From: Thermomicrobiales bacterium
GTDB taxonomy: Bacteria > Chloroflexota > Chloroflexia > Thermomicrobiales > UBA6265
Reading direction: 5' to 3'
Assembly (NCBI GenBank): GCA_020853615.1
Contig: JADYYO010000183.1
Location: 1 to 32,994 of the forward strand
Length of the DNA stretch: 32,994 nucleotides
The first letter of the stretch is position 1. Each line of letters opens with the position of its first letter. The notes beneath the pieces were generated by a model. The model saw only the letters and a program-made list of their open reading frames with translations, was not told the origin of the DNA and made no database searches. Shown piece after piece: positions 17,622 through 25,962 of this stretch. The translations under genes were made by a program, and so were the position numbers.

Positions 17622-17654
17622 GAAGGATACCAGAGCGCCGAAAGGAGTCTATCC

Positions 17655-18341
17655 ATGTGCGGACGCTACGTCATCGAAGGCACAACCGAGTTGTCGGAGC
17701 GCTTTCAGCTTCGCCAGATCCCGGCCGATCTCTTCCCGACCTGGACAACCTACAACGCCGCCCCGAGTCAACTGCTGCCGGTCATCGTCGAGGACGCCGC
17801 GGGCGAGCGGACCGCGCTCCCGATGCAGTGGGGGCTGGTGCCGCGCTGGCGGCGCCCCGATGGCAAGCCGGGGGTGGCGCCGATCAACGCCCGCGCCGAG
17901 ACGCTGCAGGAGAAGCCGATGTTCCGCGGATTGACGAAGGCGAAGCGGTGCATCGTGCCGGTGAGCGGCTTCTACGAGTGGCGGAAGATCGATGGGCGCA
18001 AGCAGCCCTATTACCTGACGTCAGACGATGGCGAGGCGTGGGGCCTGGCCGGGCTCTACGACCTGACGCACGACGAGAAGAACGACGCGGCCGGCTCCTT
18101 CACCATCATTACCACCGGCGCCAACCCGCTCGTCGCCTCGCTCCACGATCGGATGCCCGCCATCCTGCGCCGGGAGGACGAGGAGGAGTGGCTCTCGCGC
18201 GACGTCACCGACCCGTTCGAGGTCGAGCAGCTCCTGCTGCCCTATCCCGCCGACGAGATGCGGATCTACCGCGTCAGCCCCGACGTCAACAGCCCCCGCA
18301 ACAACGGCCCGGACCTGATCGTGGCGGAGGACGAGGGGTGA
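17655..18341 (+). CDS. SOS response-associated peptidase (SRAP/YedK/HMCES family)
   Basis: MCGRYVIEG (catalytic Cys2), YNAAPSQ, INARAETLQEKPMFRGLTKAKRCIVPVSGFYEWRK, LHDRMPAIL; AAAGGAG SD. Confidence 0.95.
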   Translation: MCGRYVIEGTTELSERFQLRQIPADLFPTWTTYNAAPSQLLPVIVEDAAGERTALPMQWGLVPRWRRPDGKPGVAPINARAETLQEKPMFRGLTKAKRCIVPVSGFYEWRKIDGRKQPYYLTSDDGEAWGLAGLYDLTHDEKNDAAGSFTIITTGANPLVASLHDRMPAILRREDEEEWLSRDVTDPFEVEQLLLPYPADEMRIYRVSPDVNSPRNNGPDLIVAEDEG

Positions 18342-18456
18342 TGGGTGATGGGTGTTGGGGTCATAGGGTGATGGGGTGATGGGACGAACGGCGGGGGCGT
18401 TCGTCGTTCCTGACATCGGCCATCCGGATGACCCCAACACCCATCACCCATCACCC
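18336..18456. repeat. Heptamer-based 29-bp perfect inverted repeat between convergent genes
   Basis: gggtgatgggtgatgggtgttggggtcat (18336-18364) and its perfect reverse complement atgaccccaacacccatcacccatcaccc (18428-18456); further heptamer-like copies lie in the loop; starts over the SRAP stop codon. Confidence 0.85.
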
Positions 18457-18460
18457 ACCG

Positions 18461-19045
18461 TCACCCCCCGACCGTCTCTTCCACGCCGCTCGTGCAGTTC
18501 GCGCCGGGCTCCGGGCCATGGCCGGCGTAGCGGGCGATGAACTCCGCCAGGCGCGGGTCGTGGACATCGTCGACGCGCAGTTGCACGCCCCAGGCCGAGG
18601 CGACGGCCGGATGCTTCAGGCCCGGGTAGGGGCTGACGAGTACGTAGGGTTGATCCTTGGCCAGGTCTTCCAGCGCCTTCCGGTCGGTATCCGGCAGATC
18701 GGGCTGGTAGGTGATCCAGACCGCCCCGTGCTCCATCGAGTGGACGGCCATCTCCTTCTGCACTGGCGCGTTGTAAACCTCGCACTTCTGCCAGACCGGG
18801 TTGTGCGGCCCGCCGACTGGTGGATCCTGCGGGTAGTCGACCGGCTCGGTCGTGTGCTCCCGCGAGGTCACCTCGAAGGTCTCGACGCCGGGGATCGCCG
18901 GCGTCGCCTCGGGAACGGCCGGGTCGAACAGGTCGGCATTCGCCGCCGGCGTCGGCGTGTTCTGCCCGGAAACGTCGTGCCATCCGCTCGCCGCGCCAAT
19001 GGCGAGCATGGCGGCGACGAGCGAAATCATCGTGCGCCTGAACAT
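18461..19045 (-). CDS. DUF3105-domain secreted protein
   Basis: Signal peptide; YPQDPPVGGPHNPVWQKCEVYNAPVQKEMAVHSMEHGAVWITYQPDLP is the DUF3105 signature. Confidence 0.85.
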   Translation of the reverse strand: MFRRTMISLVAAMLAIGAASGWHDVSGQNTPTPAANADLFDPAVPEATPAIPGVETFEVTSREHTTEPVDYPQDPPVGGPHNPVWQKCEVYNAPVQKEMAVHSMEHGAVWITYQPDLPDTDRKALEDLAKDQPYVLVSPYPGLKHPAVASAWGVQLRVDDVHDPRLAEFIARYAGHGPEPGANCTSGVEETVGG

Positions 19046-19096
19046 GAGCGATGTCTCCTTCAGCGGATACGGAGCGCGGGGTAATCGGGCGGCGGC

Positions 19097-19957
19097 CTAC
19101 CCGCCGAACAGGTGTTGCGCGAGGGCGACCCAGACGACCAGTTGGGCCACGATCGCCGCGCCGAGTGCAAAGCGGGCGGCAAAGCGATCCATCGGGTGCA
19201 GAAACCAGGCGACCGCCAGAAACATGAGCGTGCTGAAGAAGGCCATCAGCGGCAGTCGCCACAGAACGCGCGGCGGTCCCCAGCGGTCGGGGTTCCCGGC
19301 CGGATCGAGCGACAGCACGAGCGGCGCGGGAAGCCCACCGATGCGGACGGCCAAGAGCAGCACCATGAGGAGGATGCTCACGGCGCTGATCGCCAGCAGC
19401 ATCAGGGCGCCGGGGTCGGCAACCAGCGACGAGCCGGCGACCGCGCGCGGCACGGTCAGCGAAATGCTGGACCGCGCCACGCGGCCTCGCCTCGGCGCGG
19501 CCGCCGCGCTCGTGCGGCGGGAGGTTCGCCGCAGGCCCGTGCCCGACGGTGCGCCACGTCCAACCCGTGTCGCAGGCGGTTGCCGGCGCGGCCGGCGGGG
19601 TGGCGGCGCTTCATCGAACTCGATATCGTGAATCGATTCGTCGAAAGGCTCATCGGCGTAGTCGACCTCATCGAGATCGAGTTGCCAGGCCTCGGCGTTC
19701 AGCGGGTCGTCATCCGGGAGAAAGGGGTCGCCGAATGACGACCTGGATGGTCGGCGGACTCGAGGGGCGAAGAGATCCTCGTCGCGATCCCGGTCGCGCC
19801 CGCGCGAGGCGCCGCCGGAGGCGGAACGGTAGGGATCGTACGGCGCTATCGGCTGCGACGACGCGAAGGGAGGCTCGGCGCCGCCGGGCTCCTGCCCGGG
19901 CTCCTCGTCCTCGGGGAAATCATCGAAGGGCCCGGAGCCGCGACCACGTTGGGACAT
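19097..19957 (-). CDS. Hypothetical multi-TM membrane protein with long charged N-terminal region
   Basis: MSQRGRGSGPFDDFPEDEEPG...; three hydrophobic segments near the C-terminus (LMLLAISAVSILLMVLLLAVRI etc.). Confidence 0.65.
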   Translation of the reverse strand: MSQRGRGSGPFDDFPEDEEPGQEPGGAEPPFASSQPIAPYDPYRSASGGASRGRDRDRDEDLFAPRVRRPSRSSFGDPFLPDDDPLNAEAWQLDLDEVDYADEPFDESIHDIEFDEAPPPRRPRRQPPATRVGRGAPSGTGLRRTSRRTSAAAAPRRGRVARSSISLTVPRAVAGSSLVADPGALMLLAISAVSILLMVLLLAVRIGGLPAPLVLSLDPAGNPDRWGPPRVLWRLPLMAFFSTLMFLAVAWFLHPMDRFAARFALGAAIVAQLVVWVALAQHLFGG

Positions 19958-20056
19958 CGCTCCCGTTCCTGGCTGACGCGCGGCGCGCGAATCGACGACC
20001 GACGACCTCGGCCCGGTTTTCAGGATAGCACGGGCGTTTCCAACGCTCCGCGCTCG

Positions 20057-21517
20057 CTACCCGGACGGCGTGCCGGGGATGGCGCCGTTTGCCGGCGCGG
20101 CGCCGGGCGTCGCGGGTGGTGACGGCGTCGGCGTTGGCGGCGGTGGGGCGTCGACCGGCGGCTGGAACGTCTGGGCGAAGGGGGTCGGCGTCGGCGGCAG
20201 CGACGAGGAGATGGCGAGCTTCGCCGTTTCGTCCTGCAGCCACTGGTCGACCGTCGCCTGCTTGACGCGGTTGATCTGCGCCTCCGTCATCGGCCGGTCG
20301 GGGTCCTTCTCCTCGACCTCGATGAGGTGCCAGCCGTATTGCGTCTGGACCGGCTCCGAGATCTCGCCCGGCGCGAGCGAGAAGGCGGCATCGGCGAACG
20401 CCGGCGCCATCTCCTCGTGGGTGAACCAGCCGAGTTCGCCGCCATTGCCAGCCGTCGCGCTATCGGTCGAGACTTCGCGGGCGACCGTGGCGAAGTCGTC
20501 GCCGGCCAGGATCCGCTGGCGGGCCGCCTCGGCGGCCTCCTGGGTCGGTGCCAGGATGTGCGCCGCGCGCACCTGCGGGGCGCTCTGGCCGATCTGGGCG
20601 GTGAGCGCGTCGGAGACCTTCTTGCGCGCCAGTGCCGGCGCGGCGATCAGGCGCTCGTAGTCCTGCTGGGAGAGATGCGCGGCCGGGAAAAGGGTGGTCG
20701 CGAAGCGATCGAAGCCCGCTTCGGCCGTCGCGCGGGCCTCGGCTGGGTCAGGGGTGGCCACGGGCGTCGCCCCGCCGGCCGCCGGGGTCGCCAGCGGCGT
20801 GCCCTGCTCAGAACCCGCGATGGGGGGCGCCGCGCCTGGCGTCGCCGCCACGGGCGAGGCGACGGGGGTCCCGAAGAGCGCTTGCGCGGTGCCGGTCGCC
20901 ATCGCGCTGCGTTCTGGTATCAGCGTCGGCGTTGGCGCCGCCGGGATCAGCGGCGTATCCGGCGGCGCGAAGCGGTTGAGGGCGAAGGTGTGCACCTCCT
21001 CGGGCGTCATCGACACGCCGAGGTCGCCGAGGCCCTGCAGGTAGACCTGGTTATCGATCATCTTCTGCAGCGACGTGGCGTCGACGTCGGTGCTGCCCCA
21101 GATCTGGGGCACCTGGCTCAGCGACTGCTGGGCCATCGCCAGGTACTGGTTCTGCTGCTCGGGGCCGACGAACTGCGCGAAGTCCTGGTATTGCTGCGCC
21201 TGCTCGAAGAGGTCGTAGGCGCGCGATTTCCAGTAATCCTGCCGGGAAATCGCGGCCGGCCCGACGCGGGCCAGCGTCTGGTTCGGTTTGATGACATTGT
21301 CGTAGAGGAAGCCAAAGGCGAGGATGGCGACGGTGACGACCGCGGCGATGCCGACGCCCCACCGCAACATGCGCTGCCGGCGCGCCTCGATTTCGCGCCG
21401 CGGCACGCGGCGCTTACGCGGCGGCGGCCCGACCTGAGCCACGGGAGGCTTTCCGGAAGCGCGCGCTCTCGCCCGCGCGATTCGGGCCCTGAGCGAGTCA
21501 TCGCGGCGTCGCTGCAT
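20057..21517 (-). CDS. Parvulin-type peptidyl-prolyl isomerase (SurA/PrsA-like), membrane anchored
   Basis: MQRRRDD..., TM GVGIAAVVTVAILAFGFLYDN, RAAHILAPTQEAAEAARQRILAGDDFATVAREVSTDSATAGNGGELGWFTHEEMAPAFADAAFSLAPGEISEPVQTQYGWHLIEV. Confidence 0.9.
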   Translation of the reverse strand: MQRRRDDSLRARIARARARASGKPPVAQVGPPPRKRRVPRREIEARRQRMLRWGVGIAAVVTVAILAFGFLYDNVIKPNQTLARVGPAAISRQDYWKSRAYDLFEQAQQYQDFAQFVGPEQQNQYLAMAQQSLSQVPQIWGSTDVDATSLQKMIDNQVYLQGLGDLGVSMTPEEVHTFALNRFAPPDTPLIPAAPTPTLIPERSAMATGTAQALFGTPVASPVAATPGAAPPIAGSEQGTPLATPAAGGATPVATPDPAEARATAEAGFDRFATTLFPAAHLSQQDYERLIAAPALARKKVSDALTAQIGQSAPQVRAAHILAPTQEAAEAARQRILAGDDFATVAREVSTDSATAGNGGELGWFTHEEMAPAFADAAFSLAPGEISEPVQTQYGWHLIEVEEKDPDRPMTEAQINRVKQATVDQWLQDETAKLAISSSLPPTPTPFAQTFQPPVDAPPPPTPTPSPPATPGAAPANGAIPGTPSG

Positions 21518-21583
21518 GCCTGACCTGCCCCCGATCGACCGGCGCATTGCCGGAACATCCGGCCCCGTGGCCGGGAAACGGCA

Positions 21584-21624
21584 CGCGCCGGCCCCCGAGG
21601 CGTCGCCTCGGCATCGCCGGCGCG
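21584..21624 (-). terminator. Nested hairpin downstream of rpsR
   Basis: cgcgccgg-ccc-ccgaggcg-t-cgcctcgg-cat-cgccggcgcg (minus strand reads similarly); lies in the rpsR-PPIase gap. Confidence 0.5.
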
Positions 21625-21656
21625 TGGAATCTGGCGGGCTCTGCCAAAGCCCTCGA

Positions 21657-22043
21657 CTACCGCGACGCGGTGGTGAAGGGGAGCAGCGCCACGTGGCGGG
21701 CGCGCTTGATGGCGACCGTCAGGGAGCGCTGGTGCTTGGCGCAGGTGCCGAGCTTGCGGCGCGGCTCGATCTTACCGCGCTCGGAGATGTAGCGGCGCAG
21801 CCGCGGCGTGTCCTTGTAGTCGACCTCGCCGATCTTGTCGACGCAGAAGCCGCACACCTTGCGCCGGCCGCCGAAGCGGCCGCCGCCGCCCCGTCGCGGG
21901 CCGCGGCCACCGCCCGGCCCCCGGCCGCCGCCCGGCCGCGGCCCGCCCGGGCCGGCCGGCCGCTCGCCCTGGGCGCCGGCGCCAAACCGGCCGCGGGGCG
22001 CTTCGCCCTCGTTGGGCGCCTCTGTTCGTTCGCGATCGCTCAT
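21657..22043 (-). CDS. rpsR: 30S ribosomal protein S18 with Gly/Arg-rich N-terminal extension
   Basis: [62 protein letters not shown]. Confidence 0.93.
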   Translation of the reverse strand: MSDRERTEAPNEGEAPRGRFGAGAQGERPAGPGGPRPGGGRGPGGGRGPRRGGGGRFGGRRKVCGFCVDKIGEVDYKDTPRLRRYISERGKIEPRRKLGTCAKHQRSLTVAIKRARHVALLPFTTASR

Positions 22044-22108
22044 CTCATCCTCTCGCTGCTGTCAGCGGTGTGTCAAATGGCCCTGTCGAGTCGTTGCTGG
22101 GCCGATGG

Positions 22109-22603
22109 TTAGAAAGGCGGCTCGCCACTGTCGTCGTCCCACGGGACCTCTTCGAGCCTGCGCGGCTCGTCGTTCTGCTCGTAGCGGCCCTGCGGCCGGC
22201 TGCTGCTGGCCGCGGCGCCCGCGCCGTAGCCGCCCCCGAAGCCGCCTTCGCTGTCGGCTCGGGAACCGAGGAGCAGCAATTCCGTCGCATTGACATCCAG
22301 GGAGGTTCGCGTTTGGCCCTGCTGGTCCTGATATTCTCGCGCCTCGAATCGGCCTTCGACGAAGACCTGCTTGCCCTTGGTCAGATAACCATTCTGGGCC
22401 ATGCGGTCCATTGTCTCGGCCAAACGACCCCACGCCGTGACACGGAACCAGTTGGTCCGCTCCTGTTGCTGGCCGGACTGATCGGTGAAGCGCCAACTCA
22501 CCGCCATGGTGAACTGCACATTCATCCTGCCATTCGGCGTGTACCGGGTCTCGGGATCGCGGCCCAGGTTGCCGACGAGGGTGATCTTCGCGATGCCGGC
22601 CAT
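22109..22603 (-). CDS. ssb: Single-stranded DNA-binding protein
   Basis: MAGIAKITLVGNLGRDPETRYTPNGRMNVQFTMAVSWRF...WFRVTAWGRLAETM; acidic tail WDDDSGEPPF; AAGGAG SD before 22603. Confidence 0.95.
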   Translation of the reverse strand: MAGIAKITLVGNLGRDPETRYTPNGRMNVQFTMAVSWRFTDQSGQQQERTNWFRVTAWGRLAETMDRMAQNGYLTKGKQVFVEGRFEAREYQDQQGQTRTSLDVNATELLLLGSRADSEGGFGGGYGAGAAASSSRPQGRYEQNDEPRRLEEVPWDDDSGEPPF

Positions 22604-22641
22604 CGTGGTCTCCTTCGCTGCGCGAGCGCCGGGGCGGCGGG

Positions 22642-23652
22642 CTACTCGCCCTCCGCCTGCGCGGCTTCGTACTTGGTCGGGCTGAACCCGGCGGCTTCCG
22701 CCGCCTCGACCGAGGCGAAGCAGAATTCCGGGATCGTGCGGTTGTACGATGGTGAGCCGGGGCTGTGGTAGAGCCGCGAGCTGGCGTTCCCCTTGACCGG
22801 GTAGTCGGGGGGGCACTCGTTGGTACCCGTGCCGGCGATCGCGCCCTCGGGCACCTCGGCCGTCGTCTCCGTCGTGCCCGCGGTCCCTGCGGCCTGCGCG
22901 GTCTCACCGCTCGCCTCGGCCTGGGCCCTGGCCACGGCGATCGCCGCCGCCCCTTCCAGCTCGGAGCGGGCCTCGATCGCCGACACCGGCTCGATCGCGT
23001 CGCCCGCGCCCGCCGTGTCGAGCGTCTCGAGCGCGACGTCGGCGCCGCTCGCCTCGACGGCTTCCGCTTCCCGGGTCAGCGCTTCGGCCTCGCTCGGCCG
23101 AGCGGCGATCCCCATCGCCGCGCCAGCGCCTTCGCCCTGCGGCGCTTCGGCGGGTTGGGCCGCGCCGGCAGGTTCTGCCTGCACTTCGGCGCCCGCTGCC
23201 GCCGCTGCACCGCCCGCCTGTTGCGTGGCGGCAGCGGCCTCGGCCTGCGCGGCAGCATACGCTGCGGCTGCGGCGTCCTCGGCCGCGATTTCGGCCGCCT
23301 CGATCTCCTTCGGCGTGAGCGGCTTCGGCTCCCAGGTGACGACGAGGTAGCGGATCACCTGCGTGTTGAGCTTCAGCTCGCGCTCCACCTCGGTGATCAG
23401 GTGCGGCGCGAGGTTGAAGTGCCAGACGGTGTAGTAGCCGTCGCGCACGTCCTTACCGCCCGAGCGAATCGGGTAGGCGAGGCGGCGGCGGCCCCAGGGC
23501 GAGTCACGCAGCGACTCGATCAACTCACCGCCGATGGTCGTGATATACGATTGAATGCGGTCGAGCTCCGCCGGCAACGACTCATCGGCCACCTCCGGGT
23601 GGAGAATGGTCATCAACTCGTACTTGCGGGGCGCGCGTTCCTGCTCGCGCAA
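22642..23652 (-). CDS. rpsF: 30S ribosomal protein S6 with long Ala-rich C-terminal extension and terminal YPVKGN-type module
   Basis: RKYELMTILHPEVADESLPAELDRIQSYITTIGGELIESLRDSPWGRRRLAYPIRSGGKDVRDGYYTVWHFNLAP...VIRYLVVTWE is S6; TTG start with AGGAAGGAGG SD; order rpsF-ssb-rpsR. Confidence 0.93.
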   Translation of the reverse strand: MREQERAPRKYELMTILHPEVADESLPAELDRIQSYITTIGGELIESLRDSPWGRRRLAYPIRSGGKDVRDGYYTVWHFNLAPHLITEVERELKLNTQVIRYLVVTWEPKPLTPKEIEAAEIAAEDAAAAAYAAAQAEAAAATQQAGGAAAAAGAEVQAEPAGAAQPAEAPQGEGAGAAMGIAARPSEAEALTREAEAVEASGADVALETLDTAGAGDAIEPVSAIEARSELEGAAAIAVARAQAEASGETAQAAGTAGTTETTAEVPEGAIAGTGTNECPPDYPVKGNASSRLYHSPGSPSYNRTIPEFCFASVEAAEAAGFSPTKYEAAQAEGE

Positions 23653-23838
23653 CGAGGCCTCCTTCCTGTGGGCTTGCCCCGCTGGTACGGATGTGAGGTT
23701 GCGCGCTCACCCGCCTCGCGGAGCAGAAAGGCTCACATATCGACATGCCGGCTCATCGCCGGCCAACGTCCAATCGTACCATAACCTCCCTGCAGCCATC
23801 CCGATCGACAGCCGGCAGGGAGTCCAGGACGGTGTTCG

Positions 23839-25032
23839 CTATTGCAGCGTCAGGCCGAGGATGTCGGCCAGTTCGATCAAGGTCTGCTGCGCGCGGCGGG
23901 CATCCTCCTCCTCGGGCGACTCGAGGATCGCGGCCGCGATCTCGCGCAGCGCCTCGATCGCCGCTGGAGTGTTCAGGTCGTCGTCCATCGCGTCGAGGAA
24001 CCGCAGCCGCTCCGCGGTGACGTCGACCTCGCCTTCGATGCCGAACGCCGGGAACTCGGCCGCCTCGCGCAGCTCTTCGGCGACCCGCGCCCACTCATCG
24101 AGCGCATCGTCCTCGAAGCTCCAGGGCGCACGGTAGTGGTTCGAAAAGAGATAGAGGCGGACGGCGTCGGGCGAGTAGTTCTTCAGCACGTCGCGGACCA
24201 GCACGAGGTTGCCGAGCGACTTGCTCATCTTCTCGCCCTCGTAGCCGACCATCGCCACGTGCGCCCAGAAGCGCGCGAACGGCTCGACGCCGAACGCGTT
24301 CTCAGACTGCGCGATCTCGCACTCATGGTGCGGGAAGATCAGGTCGGCACCGCCGCCATGGATGTCGATGCTCGGCCCGAGATAGCGGCTTGCCATCGCC
24401 GAGCACTCGACATGCCATCCGGGCCGCCCAGGGCCGTACGGCGACCCCCACGCGGGCTCGCCCTCGGCCGACTTCTGCCAGAGGACGAAATCGAGCGGGT
24501 CGCGCTTGTGGGGATCGTCCGGGGTGTTGCCGCGCTCGTTGGCGATCGGCAGCATCTCGTCGCGTGGGATGTGGCTCAGCTTGCCGAACTCGGGATCGCT
24601 GTCGACCGAGAAGTAGACGTTGCCCGCCGCTTCGTAGGCGTTCCCCTTGGCAATCAGCGAGTTCGTGATCTCCAGCATCTCGGGGATGTGCTCGGTCGCC
24701 TTGACGTAGTGGTCGGGCCGGACCCAGTTGAGGGCATCCATGTCGGCGAGGTAGCGCGCTGTCTCCCGCTCGCCAAGCTCGTTCCAGGCGAGGCCGACCT
24801 CTTTTGCCTTGCGCAGGATGTCGTCGTCGATATCGGTGACGTTCTGGACGTAGGTGACGTCCCAGCCCTTGTGGCGCAGCCAGCGAACGAGGATGTCGAA
24901 GGTGAGAAAGGTGAACGCGTGGCCGATGTGCGTCGTGTCGTACGGAGTGACCCCGCAGACATAGAGCCGGACCTTGTCGTCGCGTGGCGTGAACTCCTCG
25001 ATCTGGCCAGTCTGCGTGTTGAAGAGCTGCAT
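23839..25032 (-). CDS. CysS-family ligase: cysteinyl-tRNA synthetase or MshC-type cysteine:GlcN-Ins ligase
   Basis: [95 protein letters not shown]; 397 aa from ATG 25032. Confidence 0.9.
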   Translation of the reverse strand: MQLFNTQTGQIEEFTPRDDKVRLYVCGVTPYDTTHIGHAFTFLTFDILVRWLRHKGWDVTYVQNVTDIDDDILRKAKEVGLAWNELGERETARYLADMDALNWVRPDHYVKATEHIPEMLEITNSLIAKGNAYEAAGNVYFSVDSDPEFGKLSHIPRDEMLPIANERGNTPDDPHKRDPLDFVLWQKSAEGEPAWGSPYGPGRPGWHVECSAMASRYLGPSIDIHGGGADLIFPHHECEIAQSENAFGVEPFARFWAHVAMVGYEGEKMSKSLGNLVLVRDVLKNYSPDAVRLYLFSNHYRAPWSFEDDALDEWARVAEELREAAEFPAFGIEGEVDVTAERLRFLDAMDDDLNTPAAIEALREIAAAILESPEEEDARRAQQTLIELADILGLTLQ

Positions 25033-25302
25033 TCCCCCCTGCTCCGCTCGCACCGTGCTCGACACGTTATCTCCTGATCTCCGCTGCTGATGTCGACTCG
25101 CGCTGAGTATATCCGTATCGTTCCGGGGCAGGGCACGCGCAAACGAAGCGAACGAGAGGGGTGTGGTAGATTCCTGCCGAACCCCGGCTCCGGCCCTCCC
25201 GGCCGCGAGCATCGCCCGCGCCGACAGGCCACGCTTCCCGAGGATCGTCTCCGGGTGACGCAGGTGATTTCACCGCACAATCGTCGGCCGCCGCGTGGCG
25301 CC

Positions 25303-25959
25303 ATGCTGGTCGCATTCGCTTGCCTCCTCTGTCTGGCCGGGTGCAGCGGCATCTCCGCGCCGTCACCGCGGATCGCCGAAATGGAGCCGACTGTCGTCCC
25401 GACGCCGACGCCGGTTCCGCGCAACCGGCTTGAGTCGGCGCGCGAGCGCTGCGCGGGCGGGCGGTTGCGCGTCGGCGACCTCGCGCTCGCCGGGGACGAG
25501 TGGGCCGCCGGGGTCCAGGCGGCGACCGAGGCCGCGCTCGCCTGGCGGCCCGATGCGCGGCTGGTGATGGTCCGTGTTGGCTGCGCCACGCTGGAGACCG
25601 GCTTTCGCTGGCGGGGGACCTTCTTTTCGCAGGCCGCGCAGTCCTTCTTCTATAGCGATACCGGATCCAGCGAGCCGGCCGAGGTCGACCCGGCCGCGGT
25701 GCCGACGCTGCCGGTCGCGGACGTCGACTTCCGCGGGCTGCACCTCGCCCTGGCGCGCGCCGGCTACGGCGATGACGCCGAGCTGAGCCCGGCCTCCGGG
25801 GCGACGGTCCGCCTCAACGAGCCGGCCGACCCCTTCGGGCCGCCCGGAACGCCGGAGGGGCTGGTCTATCATGTGGCCATCGTCACGAAGGGGAACGTGC
25901 AGGACCTCTTCGTCAGCAGCCCGGACTGGACGATCCATTCCTACCAGGATCGGAGGTAG
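25303..25959 (+). CDS. Hypothetical lipoprotein
   Basis: MLVAFACLLCLAGCSG lipobox; VVPTPTPVPRN linker; ORF runs into the otsB-like gene 3 bp downstream. Confidence 0.75.
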   Translation: MLVAFACLLCLAGCSGISAPSPRIAEMEPTVVPTPTPVPRNRLESARERCAGGRLRVGDLALAGDEWAAGVQAATEAALAWRPDARLVMVRVGCATLETGFRWRGTFFSQAAQSFFYSDTGSSEPAEVDPAAVPTLPVADVDFRGLHLALARAGYGDDAELSPASGATVRLNEPADPFGPPGTPEGLVYHVAIVTKGNVQDLFVSSPDWTIHSYQDRR

Positions 25960-25962
25960 GCC

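Noticed and set aside
20327-21523. 398-aa plus-strand ORF antisense to the PPIase
   Set aside because: Shadow ORF; Arg/Gly-rich with no domain.
23653-23780. S6:S18-binding leader RNA motif upstream of rpsF
   Set aside because: Expected by analogy with autoregulated rpsF operons, but no convincing conserved stem with the CCG bulge was identified by eye.
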